Assembly: GCA_032622095.1 (NCBI GenBank)
Contig: CP136063.1
Span: forward strand, 119,000,723 to 119,064,722
Direction of reading: 5' to 3'
Origin: Siphonodentalium dalli
Lineage: Eukaryota > Mollusca > Scaphopoda > Gadilida > Siphonodentaliidae
DNA: 64,000 nt
Shown: piece by piece, positions 45,441 through 56,947 of the stretch
Numbering within the stretch: position 1 is the stretch's first letter
Layout: each line of letters begins with the position of its first letter
Program-made: the position numbers and the translations under genes
Notes under the pieces: model-generated
Told to the model about the DNA's origin: nothing
The model's input: only the letters and a program-made list of their open reading frames with translations
Databases searched by the model: none

Positions 45441-48400
45441 GCCAGGTTGTGGAATTCACAGCATGCTTGTCTGGCACAGTCCGACTAGACGCAGACACAA
45501 ACAGAAGTGCCCCTATCTATGTACCCAATAATTACAATACGTAATAACATATCGCTACTTTGCATAATGGTATAGCGAAAATAGGAATTTACCAATAAGA
45601 CCTATTTAGTCAGTGTTCTCTCGACACCAATACACGTGGATTGATAGTTTTTTTTAATTAGCAAAGTACATATCAGTCAATAAATAAAACATAAATGACA
45701 ATTAGTTAATAGTTTGTTGTACGTGTAATATATATAATTATAAATGTACTTTGTGTGTTATGGACACACACACATATATATATATAGACATGCACAGGTC
45801 TGGATGTCATCCTGCCCATCCCATTACTATATCTAGTTCCAACTCTGACCTTTGACATCTGCACATATGGATTCAACATCAACGTTACGTGTCCATGCAT
45901 GCACAGACACACACAAGCTTGTAATGTTCCGATCGCCTCTGTTCTGATGCCATCACGTGACACTTTGACAATGACAATGCTTTATTCTCCTAAAGCATTC
46001 AAAGTATGGTATAAAGAATATACTGACATATAGTCAGATCGACCCCATGCAGGTTGACATTAAACTTTACAAACATTAAATATACATAGATCAGTGCACT
46101 GACAATATTGAACACGCTATAATCAATATATATGAACAAGGGAGTCGGCCCAAGAAATAACTAAATGTACGTTAGGTATTCTGACTATGTGCGCATATCG
46201 AAGTATATATATCTCAGTTAAGGTCAACAAAATATATGTCCTCCGATGTATTATAGCATAAGGACAAGTGCTGTTAAACTATTTAAACTATTTCTGTATA
46301 CGCATTGTCTCATTGCAACCGTAAGACACCCCATGCACTAGTGAATGTGTGGAAAGCTCCATTGTTTTCAGTACATCGATGGTAAAATATAAATGGGTCA
46401 CACTTGGTATACATGTGATATATTTTTGGAAATAGAATTATAATCTCAATTATCTCATATATATTTTGGAACTTCTGTCTGTATGCGTGCATGTGTTATA
46501 GACTCGAAAATTGCTCGACCGATCCGACTCGAATTTGGTATGTATATGCCTACTTTGACCCCGGGAACATTATGGGCGTGTCCAATTTCACGTGCGACCG
46601 TCCTTGACATTGACCTCCTCATATATATAGGCATGTTTCTGGAACGATCGAACCATATTCTGACCAGACGCTGTATATTCTGCCCAGACGGAGGCGATCA
46701 CACAGAAATCCCTAAATATATATCCCGGACGAATTCGGGCATATCAGCTAGTCAAATCTATTTCAATATATACGTGTTAGCGTGCATTAAAGATAATATC
46801 GCCCCATCGACAGTTCCCGCCTATATATATATATGTTCGTTTATATAATTGTGAAGTTAAAAGAGCGGTGCGTTCCCTGTGTCCAACTGATGACAAGAAA
46901 ATAGATAATCCTTAGAACCATATGGGAAATCAAATTAAAACACTGGGAACGATGAGGGTGTCCATATATATATATAGGGAACACAAATCACTCATCACGA
47001 CTAAATATTTGGTTCACAGTTATGTCATATACAATGTGTTATACCACAGCAAACAGTAGCGCGTTTGGTTTAAGCATAGTTTATTTATCCACCAAATATA
47101 TAATATACATAATATAAATTGAACGAGGGAATACACAAGGAATTAATATAATGTATAATGGTAATATGTGATATATCTGGTAGAAAGGGAGAACGACAGT
47201 AAGCGCATTACAAATGGGAGCGATGTAATTCCATTTATTTGAGGACGGTCTGCCTCCAGATAATTGAATGTTTGTTCTGAGTGATCCCCAATATATTTTA
47301 CTTGCGTCCGGAATAAACTATCCCGTTACATTTTACTATAATGATCCCCACCGTGTGGCCGTATCCATGTGCCTATAGTTAGATGGACGTGATACAAAGT
47401 CGTGTCAAGCTATTCTCAGAACATCTTGCGATGTGTTGCGGTAAATTATTTGATGTTTTAATCGTATAACAAGACTTTTAACTTCCCTATACCAGTGGAA
47501 CTTTGGCCGCTGCATGGAAATGAATAGCGCGCAAGGATCCTATGTGCCCATTTTGCAATATGAACCAAATATGTTACGAATATACCATTACTTATTCATT
47601 TGCCCAATATTCGATAACAAGAGAACACGTTTCAATACATATATAGGAACCCATGCACACAACACAAGTTATCAAAATTATGTATATAGTGCGGTAGTAA
47701 GAGAGTTGAACCAGTAATAAATTGGATATACAAGCTGATTTTGGTGTCATTCGACGCGGAAGAACACCAGGAACAACATAGCAAAAATTCGCAAAACTCC
47801 GCTCATGGGAAAATTCAGGATCCAAGATGGCGTGCATAATGTCTGTTATTATCGGAAAATACTGAATTTCTGCTCCAATTAGTGCTAAATTCGTAATAAA
47901 TTGAAACATACACAGACAATGCTTAGCCGTAAACCATGTATGTATAATGTATCCCAAACTGGCCGCCAGAATGGACAAAATCGAATGAAATTAGCATTTT
48001 GTGCAAAATTCAATAGCTAGTCCTATACCATGCAGTAAACAAACACTCGAATTATGCGACGAAGAATGATTGCAGAGTATAAGAGAAACGTTTGATTGGA
48101 GTGTACGAATTATCTGTAATGTATTTCACGAGCGAGCAAGCGAAATCAGGGTCTTACGAAACGGTTAAATCTGGACTTTGGGCGCCCAAAAACGAAAAAA
48201 TAGCGCAGCATGTATCCAATTTCTTCCTGGTTGATCCCCCAATTCTGCTTCAACGACGCACTAATACTGCATGCTTTCGAACACAATACAGTTGACAAAA
48301 TATTTAAGCTATGTCGTAGACACACGGCAAAGTATAATATATACATTAGTATGATTATGAATCTATATTGAATACGATATATAATGTATTGATTTAACAA

Positions 48401-49726
48401 TTTAATGTTGTTCTGTTCACTCTGTTAACCTTGAATTACTATTGTGTTCTCTGTATCATTGACTGATGGAGATATTATTATTATTAGGCGATTGCCGATT
48501 GACAGACACTCTTGTAATATATAACGGTATCTTTCTCTGTCATGTTGAAGCATGCTGTGGCCGATTTTACTACGTGTGGAAACGTCTGCACCGAAATTAT
48601 TAAATGACTTCAAACATGCTCCTTGCAGTCAATCACCGTTCTCTCGTTGTCATTTTCAAACCGTAATCGCCATATCCCGTCCTAATGCGTCAAATCCGGT
48701 TCTGTTAATATTTTGTCAAGTTTTCCTCGATACCGATCGAATTCTGCGTCGCGGTGTTGACTTTATCTGACCAATGTAAATATTTGTATTAAACCCCGAC
48801 AATTAAGCGACGACTATAGTTGTTTTAGTATATATATGGGTTTTGTGGATTGCGCCTGTATATCAGCTTCATGAAAATACATATAATATTATGTAATTGT
48901 AATACTATATATAGAGTCGAGATGCACAGCGCTCATATATTATACTCATGAGTGCATCCAGGATACATACTCATGCGTTGTAATACTGTCTTTGTGGCTG
49001 TACCCAATGTTGCACGATGGCTCGTAATTATTTGACATGGGATTTTAACTATATATATACGTACGGGTACTTTTAGATTGGCGGTTGGATTAGCGGTTTA
49101 TCTTGTCCAGTCGATTATATTGGCCAGTTATGTCAGTCGAATTGTAATTCGAGGTATCACACAACAAAGGCGGCAAAGCCATGTATACGCTCGAAAATAA
49201 ACCGCAGATTATTCTAGGCACGCGATCAGTACCCCATAATGAATGAATGAATGAATGAATTCATTAATTAATCAGTAATCAATTTAAACATGTAGATGAC
49301 GACCCTTTGCACAATCATATAGCTCCTTGAAGTTATATTTGATCTCCTACTATTATCATATATATTATATACAGTGTACATTTATATGTCATATATGCAT
49401 GCACATATATATACTGTCCGTATAATGATGTTTTGCCAATTAAACTTATCTTACCTTGCTCACAAATGTAATGAGCTAATTATCGGTACCACTCAAAAAT
49501 ACCACTAAGATATCCTCTGTATAATGTATGGAGTGCTCCAAGCATGTACTAATGACATTGATGTTGTCATTCCATATGATTATGTCTTGATAAACTGGAT
49601 ACACGAACAGCACTGTAGTTGTCGAATCATCAAATTTATAGTCACGTGCAGCGGTTTGACGCCTCAGATTGTGATCGCTTAACCATTTCTATACTAAATA
49701 CTAATTGACGAGTAGTTGCCTTAGGA
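45441..49726. other. 3' part of receptor intron 1; no gene recognised
   Basis: Two longer open frames (46483-46848 +, 47592-47978 -) show no motif and AT-driven composition. (TA)n patches are frequent, and (GAAT)n lies at 49242-49261. No further exon was found. Confidence 0.45.
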
Positions 49727-49779
49727 AATGTTCAGATAATAAGTTCAACAAACGTTCTTGAACTTATTATCTGAACATT
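49727..49779. repeat. perfect 22-bp hairpin
   Basis: Arms 49727-49748 and 49758-49779 are exact reverse complements around a 9-base loop. It ends 184 bases before exon 2 of the receptor gene. It may be a tiny MITE remnant. Confidence 0.9.
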
Positions 49780-49962
49780 GATGGGAGATTCAATTTTTGT
49801 ATATAATGCATGGGTTAAGTTGTTACACCCAGTCCGATGGGGGGGGGGGACACCATACAACAGTAATGGTTAATTCATATGGCTGGGCGGAAAATAATAA
49901 TAAAAAACTAGTCTATTACTTAAGCAGACTGGTGAACTAATAACTTTCTTCAACAATTGCAG

Positions 49963-50096
49963 GTGCTTCGACCAACAGTCATGGGTTCATAAATGATATC
50001 CTGATTGGTTATGACCCATGGCTCCGACCCATCTGTGATGGCGCTGGGGTAACGAATGTCACCATTGATATGGCGCCTCGACAGATTCTTGACCTT
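49963..50096 (+). CDS. nicotinic acetylcholine receptor-like subunit, exon 2
   Basis: The exon is preceded by ACTTTCTTCAACAATTGCAG, with a branch-point-like ACTAATAAC ~20 bases further up, and followed by GTGAGT. It completes the Gly codon of exon 1 and adds 44 codons (residues 21-64). These cover the N-terminal helix and first strand of the cys-loop ligand-binding domain: FINDILIGYDPWLRPI corresponds to the family's L...L...Y....RP, then VTNVTIDMA (with an N-glycosylation sequon NVT at residue 51), then RQILDL. It aligns with human alpha-7 without gaps over the remaining exon-2 and exon-3 length. Its 134 bases compare with about 140 in vertebrate CHRN exon 2. A Cys at residue 44 is unusual here. 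The subunit type cannot be called because loops A-C lie outside the window. Confidence 0.92.
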
Positions 50097-51613
50097 GTGA
50101 GTATGTTACACGTGTAGCTTTAAACTCCACAGTTGCTGCTTGTCCCATGGCTTAAGGGATTTGGCTTATCGCACAATAAAACTCATCTTGGTCCACTCAC
50201 AAGCAGTATAATATATATTTAAGAAATGACCAGTGTTTCGATGAAGTTATGAAGGTATAACAGTAAAGTTTGAAGATAAATTATATAATTGTGCGTAGCG
50301 CATTATAGTAAATCCCCGGATGCATCCAAAGTTGAAATTGACACGCGTCTATCAAACATCCAATTCTCGTGGCGTCATAAATTCGTCGCTTTTGATTGGT
50401 TAGTGAACAGTTTGCACGCATTCGTCAACTGCATGGTCACCTCCACTTTGGCAACCGGTGCATGTTTCGGAAATGTCTCGCCTGACTCTGGTGACATTAT
50501 AGTTGATAGTTTTTTAGCAAATGTTAGCTCGATCGAGTATTGGTGATTTCTCAATGTACATATACAAGTGCTGATGGTTAATTAGAAGTAAAGTTAATGG
50601 CAGTCCTATACCTGAATGAATTGTGATGCATAACCGGAATTTCTGTTTATATTGCAGAAAATCTCGAATATTTTTCATATACATTTCAGCCTTTCGGGCA
50701 CGCGGTATAGGCGTGGTCACATGGCACGATGCTGCTGCGAGTGCTGTCATTTCTGTAGCAGAAGTAATACAGAAATTTAGGTTATTGAGAAATAACTTTA
50801 ATAGATAAATGTGTGACAACCAATGGTTTTATAGTATTCTGAGGATTGACAGCTTATGATTAAACTATATTATAATAGATGACGCGAAGAGGATTCTAAT
50901 TGGAAAAAAATGCCAATCCAACCAACTCTGCGAGACGGATGATATAATCACGAATCAAGGCGAATATAGACGAACGTACAGTACATGATGTGTTCACGCA
51001 CAACGAAACTGTCAAAATTCCCATGTGAAATGTTGGGGGGAAATCTGGGTTCCAAAACCTTATATGTTTCCTCACGCGGCATCATTCATTCAATTCAATT
51101 CTAATATTGATTTGACATATAAACCACGATCGTGATTAAAATCGTAGAAATGAAAATATGTATAATAAGGGTATATATGTTTATATATAATATAATATGT
51201 AATAAGGGTATATTCGTTTATATATAATATATTATTATCCATCCCTTAACTAACACCATTTCCGATTGTACAAAAGCCGCCACGTGATAGTCCTGGAAAA
51301 AGTCATATTGGACTCCAGAATGTTATATTGGACTCCCGACTGTACAATATCACTTTTTTATTGAGACTCCGTGACGTCACGAATTAACTCTATTGCGAAA
51401 TGAATCGGTGAAATTGTGATGCGCGCGCAACACTGATGGATTTTAGCAGACGTTTTTTTTTCTCACTTCCGTGTTTACTTTTCCAAATCATGCTTTCTGA
51501 TGATCAATATACAGGCTTTTATAGATAATTAAGTACCGACAAATACCAAAAATAACCACAAAAGTTTTATTCCCAAAATTTGGATAAACATACAGATGGA
51601 TAATAAAAATGTC
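50097..51613. other. receptor intron 2 (first part)
   Basis: Intron 2 spans 50097-51861 (1765 bp). It holds TAATAAGGGTATAT(A/T)..GTTTATATAT repeats near 51160 and 51195, with a third at 51788. The small open frame 50623-50808 has an acceptor-like TTTCAG but no donor in a consistent frame, so I do not call an exon. Confidence 0.6.
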
Positions 51614-51775
51614 ATTATACAATGTTGTGTACAGTATGAGTTTTTCTTGTACTCGTCCAGGTTGTGGTGAAAAGTCATATTGGACTCGACACTGGCGTGT
51701 CTCGTCCAATATGACTTTTCACCACAACCTGGACTCGTACAAGAAAAACACATACTGTACACAACATTGTATAAT
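51614..51775. mobile_element. 162-bp near-perfect foldback element
   Basis: The arms are about 75 bases each (ATTATACAATGTTGTGTACA... against its complement) with only a few mismatches and a short loop around ACACTGGCGTGT. It lies 87 bases upstream of receptor exon 3. Overlapping minus-strand frames are artefacts of the palindrome. Confidence 0.9.
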
Positions 51776-51861
51776 AACTTTATAATATGTAATAAGGGTA
51801 TATAAGTTTATATATGTAGCTGTGAATATCTAGTATATAGTTCGTTTTTTTATCGTTTCAG

Positions 51862-51906
51862 AACGAGCCGATGCAGCAGTTGCGTATGAATGTCTGGATG
51901 CGCATG
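51862..51906 (+). CDS. nicotinic acetylcholine receptor-like subunit, exon 3 (45 bp)
   Basis: The exon follows GTTTTTTTATCGTTTCAG and ends at ATG before GTGAGT. It is exactly 45 bases, phase 0 at both ends, encoding NEPMQQLRMNVWMRM (residues 65-79). Vertebrate CHRN genes have a 45-bp exon 3 at this same place, with (D/N)E..Q...TN(I/V)W. Trp76 is the loop D tryptophan of the complementary agonist-binding face. Joined to exon 2 it reads ...RQILDL then NEPMQQL..., the family's usual order. The next exon (W...L.W...YGG) is not in the window. The last 23 bases plus the donor are repeated seven more times immediately downstream. Confidence 0.92.
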
Positions 51907-52179
51907 GTGAGTAGAATGTCGTATGAATGTCTGGATGCGCATGGTGAGTAGAACGTCGTATGAATGTCTGGATGCGCATGGTGAGTAGAACGTCGTATGA
52001 ATGTCTGGATGAAAATGGTGAGTATAAAGTCATTTGAATGTCTTAATGCGCATGGTGAGTAGAACGTCGTATGAATGTCTTAATGCGCATGGTGAGTAGA
52101 ACGTCGTATGAATGTCTTAATGCGCATGGTGAGTAGAACGTCGTATGAATATATGGATGCGCATGGTGGGTAGAACAGC
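51884..52179 (+). repeat. 37-bp minisatellite made of the exon 3 end plus its splice donor (8 units)
   Basis: Unit starts are at 51884, 51921, 51958, 51995, 52032, 52069, 52106 and 52143, exactly 37 bases apart. Each unit is GTATGAATGTCTGGATGCGC then ATG|GTGAGTAGAACGTC. Unit 1 straddles the true exon 3/intron 3 border. Units 2-7 keep ATG|GTGAGT and unit 8 has ATG|GTGGGT. Units 5-7 share a CTTAATG variant, showing stepwise growth. Use of donor 2 would add 37 bases (a frameshift). Use of any later donor would bring in the in-frame TAG within unit 2's GTGAGTAG. The minus-strand frame through the array has no biological meaning that I can see. Confidence 0.95.
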
Positions 52180-52363
52180 TGTCCACCACGACCGTCCTAT
52201 AATATGGGAAGCAACAAGTAATGAAGACATCTTATTATGTGTATATGACTTGTTTTGTCCAGAACAGTCTGTTATCGAATTGTGTGAATATCGCTTCAAT
52301 TCGCCCTTAGACAGAGTAATATCATTTTATGACACTCTAAGAGGCAATCTAATTAATAAATAG
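52145..52363 (+). CDS. weak candidate ORF at the end of the minisatellite
   Basis: The frame starts in the last repeat unit (MNIWMRM, the same reading as exon 3) and stays open for 72 codons to TAG at 52361. Wording such as ILLCVYDLFCPEQSV and LDRVISFYDTLRGNL does not match the receptor family or anything I recognise. It is probably chance, but notable for its length in AT-rich DNA. Confidence 0.15.
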   Translation: MNIWMRMVGRTAVHHDRPIIWEATSNEDILLCVYDLFCPEQSVIELCEYRFNSPLDRVISFYDTLRGNLINK

Positions 52364-52369
52364 GGTATA

Positions 52370-52479
52370 ACTTGGTTGGTTGGATATTATAGGCCTAATA
52401 TCAACCATAGGTAACCTCATATCAGCCTTCGATATTCGGTCTCAGGCTGATATCGGGCCTAATATCAAACTAACCAAGT
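52370..52479. mobile_element. 110-bp foldback element
   Basis: ACTTGGTT(G/A)GTT.GATATTA..GGCC at the left pairs with its complement ending AACCAAGT. Inner GCCTAATATCA/TGATATCGGGC blocks also pair. Confidence 0.75.
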
Positions 52480-52689
52480 AATGTCATCTTAATATATCAA
52501 TGGAAGTAGCACGAACCCCCCCCCCTTTGTATTACCCCCTTAATAAGTAAACGATATATGGTTAGCGTGTACCCAATCACTTCTTTAAAAATCCACACAT
52601 ATACAATGCATATCAGACTCTATATTTATAATTCATCATATGCCTTGTATACATCTACCACGTCATACCAAATTTCTTATATTTAATTA

Positions 52690-52940
52690 TTCTTGTTACA
52701 ATATGTATATACGTTGTTTTTCATATTCTGTTTGTGGGGAGTTCAGGTTCTTGTATAGTTTAAAGAACTTGCACGTCGTTCAACCCCCAATCTTTATATA
52801 TTATATGACAACGTATTATATATACATACATTGTTTTTCATATTCTGTTTGTGGGGAGTTGTGGTTCTTGTATAGTTTCAAGAACTTGCATGTCGTCTAA
52901 CCCCCAATCTTTATATATTATATGACAACGTATTATATAT
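52690..52940. repeat. ~117-bp tandem duplication
   Basis: TTGTTTTTCATATTCTGTTT, GTGGGGAGTT, GGTTCTTGTATAGTTT and AACCCCCAATCTTTATATAT recur in the same order from about 52713 and 52829. Each unit holds a small GTTCTTG...CAAGAAC-type inversion. Confidence 0.9.
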
Positions 52941-53554
52941 ACAAATACATTTGTTTGAATCAAATGGAAAAAATCAGCGGCTTCAATACTAAAGTTATGT
53001 TTGAGAAAGTATTAGATTGACCAGTCTATAATATATGCATGTCTATTATGTGTGACAGCCAACCCACTTCGAGATAGTTCGGCAATGGATGTTACGACCT
53101 TATACAGATATACTCTCTTTATGTATCACTAGATCAGGAATAGTAACAGGAAATACATACTTTATTATATGGCCATAACTGATTCAGTTAAACCGAAATG
53201 GTGCATGCTGGGACAAACTTATTTTTGACATCATGGTTTGTGCATTGCCATAGGATTAACTTGATGATGTACACAGTCCATTTGGTGCATGATGGCGAAC
53301 ATACATGTACGGTTACTTGATAAGCGCAGATTTGTGACCTTCACAAAAGAGGGCCAATCTGACTTGTGTTTAAGGACATGCCTCTCAGTCACCAACTCGG
53401 AGGATCTGTGGTTTGTATGTGCAATTCACCGGTGATTTCCCCGGGAAAATTACCATAATTATGTGCTATGTTTCCTTCGCCAATAAAACTGAACACGCCG
53501 CGATAAACCAAAGTTATGAGTATTGTTATTAGGACGTACCTCGAAATATGTTAG
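52941..53554. other. intron 3, nothing recognised
   Basis: Mixed AT-rich sequence without paired repeats or exon-like segments. Confidence 0.45.
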
Positions 53555-53558
53555 TTAA

Positions 53559-54006
53559 AGGTACTCAATCCAATTAAGCACCCCTCAATTGCTATTTATT
53601 TGGCTTCGGGGGTCAAAAATATTTGATTCGATTCGAGGAACCTACCCATCAAAGCTCAGAGTGATCAGATATGGATTTTTATAATCTATTATTGTTCACC
53701 ACCTGGAATATTTAGTGGCCCAGTAAAAGTCGATGAGAAGACTGTCTCAGACCAAATAGCAAATGAAGATGAATAACTCTAAAATCAAGTGGCTTTTTGT
53801 GTCAGATATTTGACAAACCGGCAAAATTTCGTTCCACAAAATGTTGATAAATAACAGGTTTTGGGCAATTTTATACTATAGCTGACTGTGGTTAGCATTA
53901 TTTTTGGGCAATTAATCGATTCTGATAACTGAAGCAGCATTTCAAAAAAATTCTTGTTGTTGGAATCTGATGATATATGTGGACCATCGAATCGGATTGA
54001 GTACCT
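53559..54006 (+). mobile_element. TTAA-flanked MITE, intact copy 2
   Basis: TTAA flanks it at 53555-53558 and 54007-54010. Ends are AGGTACTCAATCCAA and TCGGATTGAGTACCT. It is 448 bp. It is slightly longer than the 45-kb copy because of an extra block around CAAAGCTCAGAGTGATCAG. Confidence 0.88.
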
Positions 54007-54563
54007 TTAAATGCACATGGAGTACATGGAGATGTATTGTCCGAACCTTCATTATAATAATTTGCTGAATTAATAACAATTATATGTGTATTGAAATACA
54101 TGAACGCCTAACAAGTTGGGAGGGGTCCGTATAGGTCTGGTCAATTATCTTAGAGAGGTCTGAATACAGCACTACATGACAATCGAAAATTCACACTTAT
54201 TCTGACCCATATGACACTTCTGTGCATTATGAATATACTAACTAAAACTTTTTTTCTGGATGAGACCCCTATCAATGACATTGAACTCAACACGACATGC
54301 TGTGGATTATATATATGATATTCTTTATTTCCTCCTTCTTTGGAGAGAACATGTATAACTTATTTTGATTAATCAGCTATAAATTATTCGGCCGTAATAA
54401 GCAGAACGCTGTCCGCATCATAAGTAACAGAAGTCGGTCCATAAGTCGAAAACACGACCAATAAGTACAAAAAGCCGGCAAATAAGGAGAAACGCGGCCA
54501 ATAAATCAACGGAGAGGTAATTTACATGATTACATCATATGTATTTAATTCGGCAAACTTAAT
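54007..54563. other. intron 3, short AGTCG/CCAATAA repeats only
   Basis: 54410-54510 has repeated CCAATAAGT/GCGGCCAATAA-type words. Nothing coding. Confidence 0.4.
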
Positions 54564-54567
54564 TTAA

Positions 54568-55026
54568 ATGTACTCTTGAAATCCGTTCAGATGGTCACCA
54601 TATCATCAAGTTACAACATTTAACATTTCTTCAAAATACGCTTTAGTTATTAGAATCGATTAATTACAACAAAATAATGCTAACCACTGTGGTATACCAC
54701 TATGATATACAATTTCCCAAAACGTGTTATTTATCAACATGTTGTTCAACGAGATATGGCCCTATTATCAGTTGATTATCACGAAATTTGGCCGTATTAC
54801 CTCTTGAGTTTAGAGTTATCCATCTTCGTCCGCAAATTTGGTCGGTTTGACGAATATTTGCCAGGCGGAATAAAGTACATATCTTGAGAAGTATAACAGA
54901 TTTCAAAAACCGATATCTGACCACTCTGAGCTTTGATGAGTGTGTTCCTGGACTCGAATCAAATATTGTTTATCCCCGAAACCAAAGAAATAATAATTTA
55001 GAGGTGTTTAATCGGATAATGCATCT
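54568..55026 (-). mobile_element. TTAA-flanked MITE, older inverted copy 3
   Basis: TTAA flanks it at 54564-54567 and 55027-55030. The ends are diverged (ATGTACTCTTGAAATCCG and CGGATAATGCATCT). Interior blocks such as AGAATCGATTAATTAC and CTTTGATGAGTG match the family in reverse orientation. Small frames on both strands here are repeat sequence. Confidence 0.8.
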
Positions 55027-55030
55027 TTAA

Positions 55031-56109
55031 GCATATTGAGTCTACGGAAAATATATTACAGTTGTTGTCGGTTGATAGCTTGATACTGGAATAATTACAT
55101 ATTCTCGGTATATTGTGGAGCAACTAAACGTGTAATAACTATCCGTATCATTACCATTCCCAGTGGAAACAGACAGTTATGTGAAATCGCTTCAAATTCT
55201 TCACAAAGTTCACAAGTATAAACATTCAGAATTTCAGAATTCAGAATTGCTGGAATAATTGTCAATTTATTTATATTTTCTTCCTGTGAAATCAGTGGTG
55301 AAATAACACAATTTGCCATTGCTAATTAATAAAATACTTATCAATTAGTTGTTTCCATATTGGTCGAGTTATGAGGTCGAGGTCCACATGTCGTATTTGG
55401 CATGAGGCTGCAGTATAGAGCATTATATTGCCCGTATATATCAGCAAAATCCATAAACTAGATATATATGTACTTGGTGGTTTGGAATGAAAAGACGATA
55501 GAGCCACCATATCACACGTTAACCTCTCGCTAACAGTGAACATAAAATACGTTGTGCGTGTGACTTTTGGGAGTACAGTTAATCCAGTTAATAGTGTGGG
55601 AAATGTACCCATTCGAACTGATATCGAATCGCCATTTATTCCGAACGCACATAAAAAGTTGATTGTATATGAAAAAAAATAGAAGAGTGTTTGTTTGAGT
55701 ATACATGAAATCCCAGAGTTTACAAAGCTGGTAGCGATTCAAAAGGGAAGACACGCAGCTAAGGCGAATACGAGTACGATAAGATTGATAGATTTATTTA
55801 AAGTCGGATGTAAAAAAAAATATATAAAAAACACAACCCTGAAGAGCCTTTGGTCGACTAAAATAATAATTAAGATATGTAATGGACTTTGTGCAGGGAT
55901 ATGGCTAGAGTGTCTCCGTTGAGGGGGAGGTACCCACCTTGGGAATTCCAACTGCTCCCCCTTAAATCAGACCAAACACAAGTTTTTCGGAATTCCATTT
56001 GCACCCGCCTTGCACCTCAACTTCTCCGTACATGACTGACTGAGCGGCTCTTGCTTGCTATCACTATAGTGAGACGGATGAACAGAACCATGGCACCATA
56101 TACCCCGTA
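55031..56109. other. intron 3, no gene recognised
   Basis: A + frame at 55695-55922 is Lys/Ile-rich with no motif. The GAGGGGGAGGTACCCACC patch near 55920 is isolated. Confidence 0.4.
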
Positions 56110-56926
56110 TCAGAAAATTTAGAGATCCGAACCCGCGCAAATTGCATAAATCCTAACATTTAGTGACAAATTGACACGGCCATGGGCGAGAGACCAGGGC
56201 ATACTCGGCCCAGTTTGAGAAAATTTTGAAATCTGAACACGAAAATCACAAAATCCTATAGGATCTAGACTGGTCTCAAACTTTCCTAGTATTGGAAATT
56301 TCAAACCTGATACGGTGGAAAATTTCCAACTAATGATCATTTCAGTCCACATGTTTGGCAGAATGTGGTAAAATATGGTTTTCTTAAAGTAATTAGCAGT
56401 TTTTTTATTGGCCATGGGGGAGGGATTGGGAAAATATTGAAATCTGAACAAAAACGTCGCAAAATCCTAGCATCTAGACTGGCCTCAAGCTTTCCTGGTG
56501 TTGGAAATTTCAAATCTGACACCCCCACTTAGGTTGGAATATTTCAAACTGATGACCATTTCAGTCAATATTTTTGATAAAATGTAGGAAAATTTTGTTC
56601 TCTTAAATTAAATAGCAGCATTTGACTGGTCACGGGGGAGAGACATGGACACAAGCTTCCCAAGTGTTGGAAATTTCCAACCTAACAAACCCCCTAAGGT
56701 TGGAAAATTTCCAACTGATGGACATTTCAGTCCAATATTTTTTTTAACTAAAATAGGTATATATGCAAATGTTGGTCTCAAACAACAAATCCCCCCTAAT
56801 AAATTGTTGGAAAATCAAACTACAAGAACAATTTCAAACTTATTGTAGGTGTAAAATTTCCAACTAATGTTGGGTCAGGCATGAAATTTCCAACTGTCGA
56901 ATTTTTTTACCAAAGTTGGGGCGTGG
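56110..56926. repeat. three degenerate ~225-bp tandem units
   Basis: Units begin near CATGGGCGAGAGACCAGGGC (56182), CATGGGGGAGGGATTGGG (56414) and CACGGGGGAGAGACATGG (56631). Each continues with GTTGGAAATTTC(C/A)AA and TTTCCAACTGATG.CATTTCAGTC. The far end (ATATGCAAATGTTGGTCT) recurs inverted at 60190-60215. Confidence 0.8.
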
Positions 56927-56947
56927 GGGGGGGGGGGGGGGGGGGGT
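56927..56947. repeat. poly-G tract (~20 G)
   Basis: One of the longest homopolymers in the window. Assembly length is likely to be uncertain here. Confidence 0.9.

Noticed and set aside
46483-46848. 121-codon + frame
   Set aside because: No family motif; many Ile/Tyr codons come from TATA-rich DNA. It sits in receptor intron 1 without splice support.
47592-47978. 128-codon minus frame with hydrophobic stretches
   Set aside because: Hydrophobicity follows from AT-rich composition; no recognisable membrane-protein family, and no start context.
50641-50808. Possible small exon in receptor intron 2 after TTTCAG
   Set aside because: Exons 2 and 3 already join in phase as in the family, and no matching donor or frame was found.
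51830-52299. Minus-strand ORFs with repeated RRSTHHAHPDIHT-like wording
   Set aside because: They are the reverse reading of the 37-bp splice-donor minisatellite.
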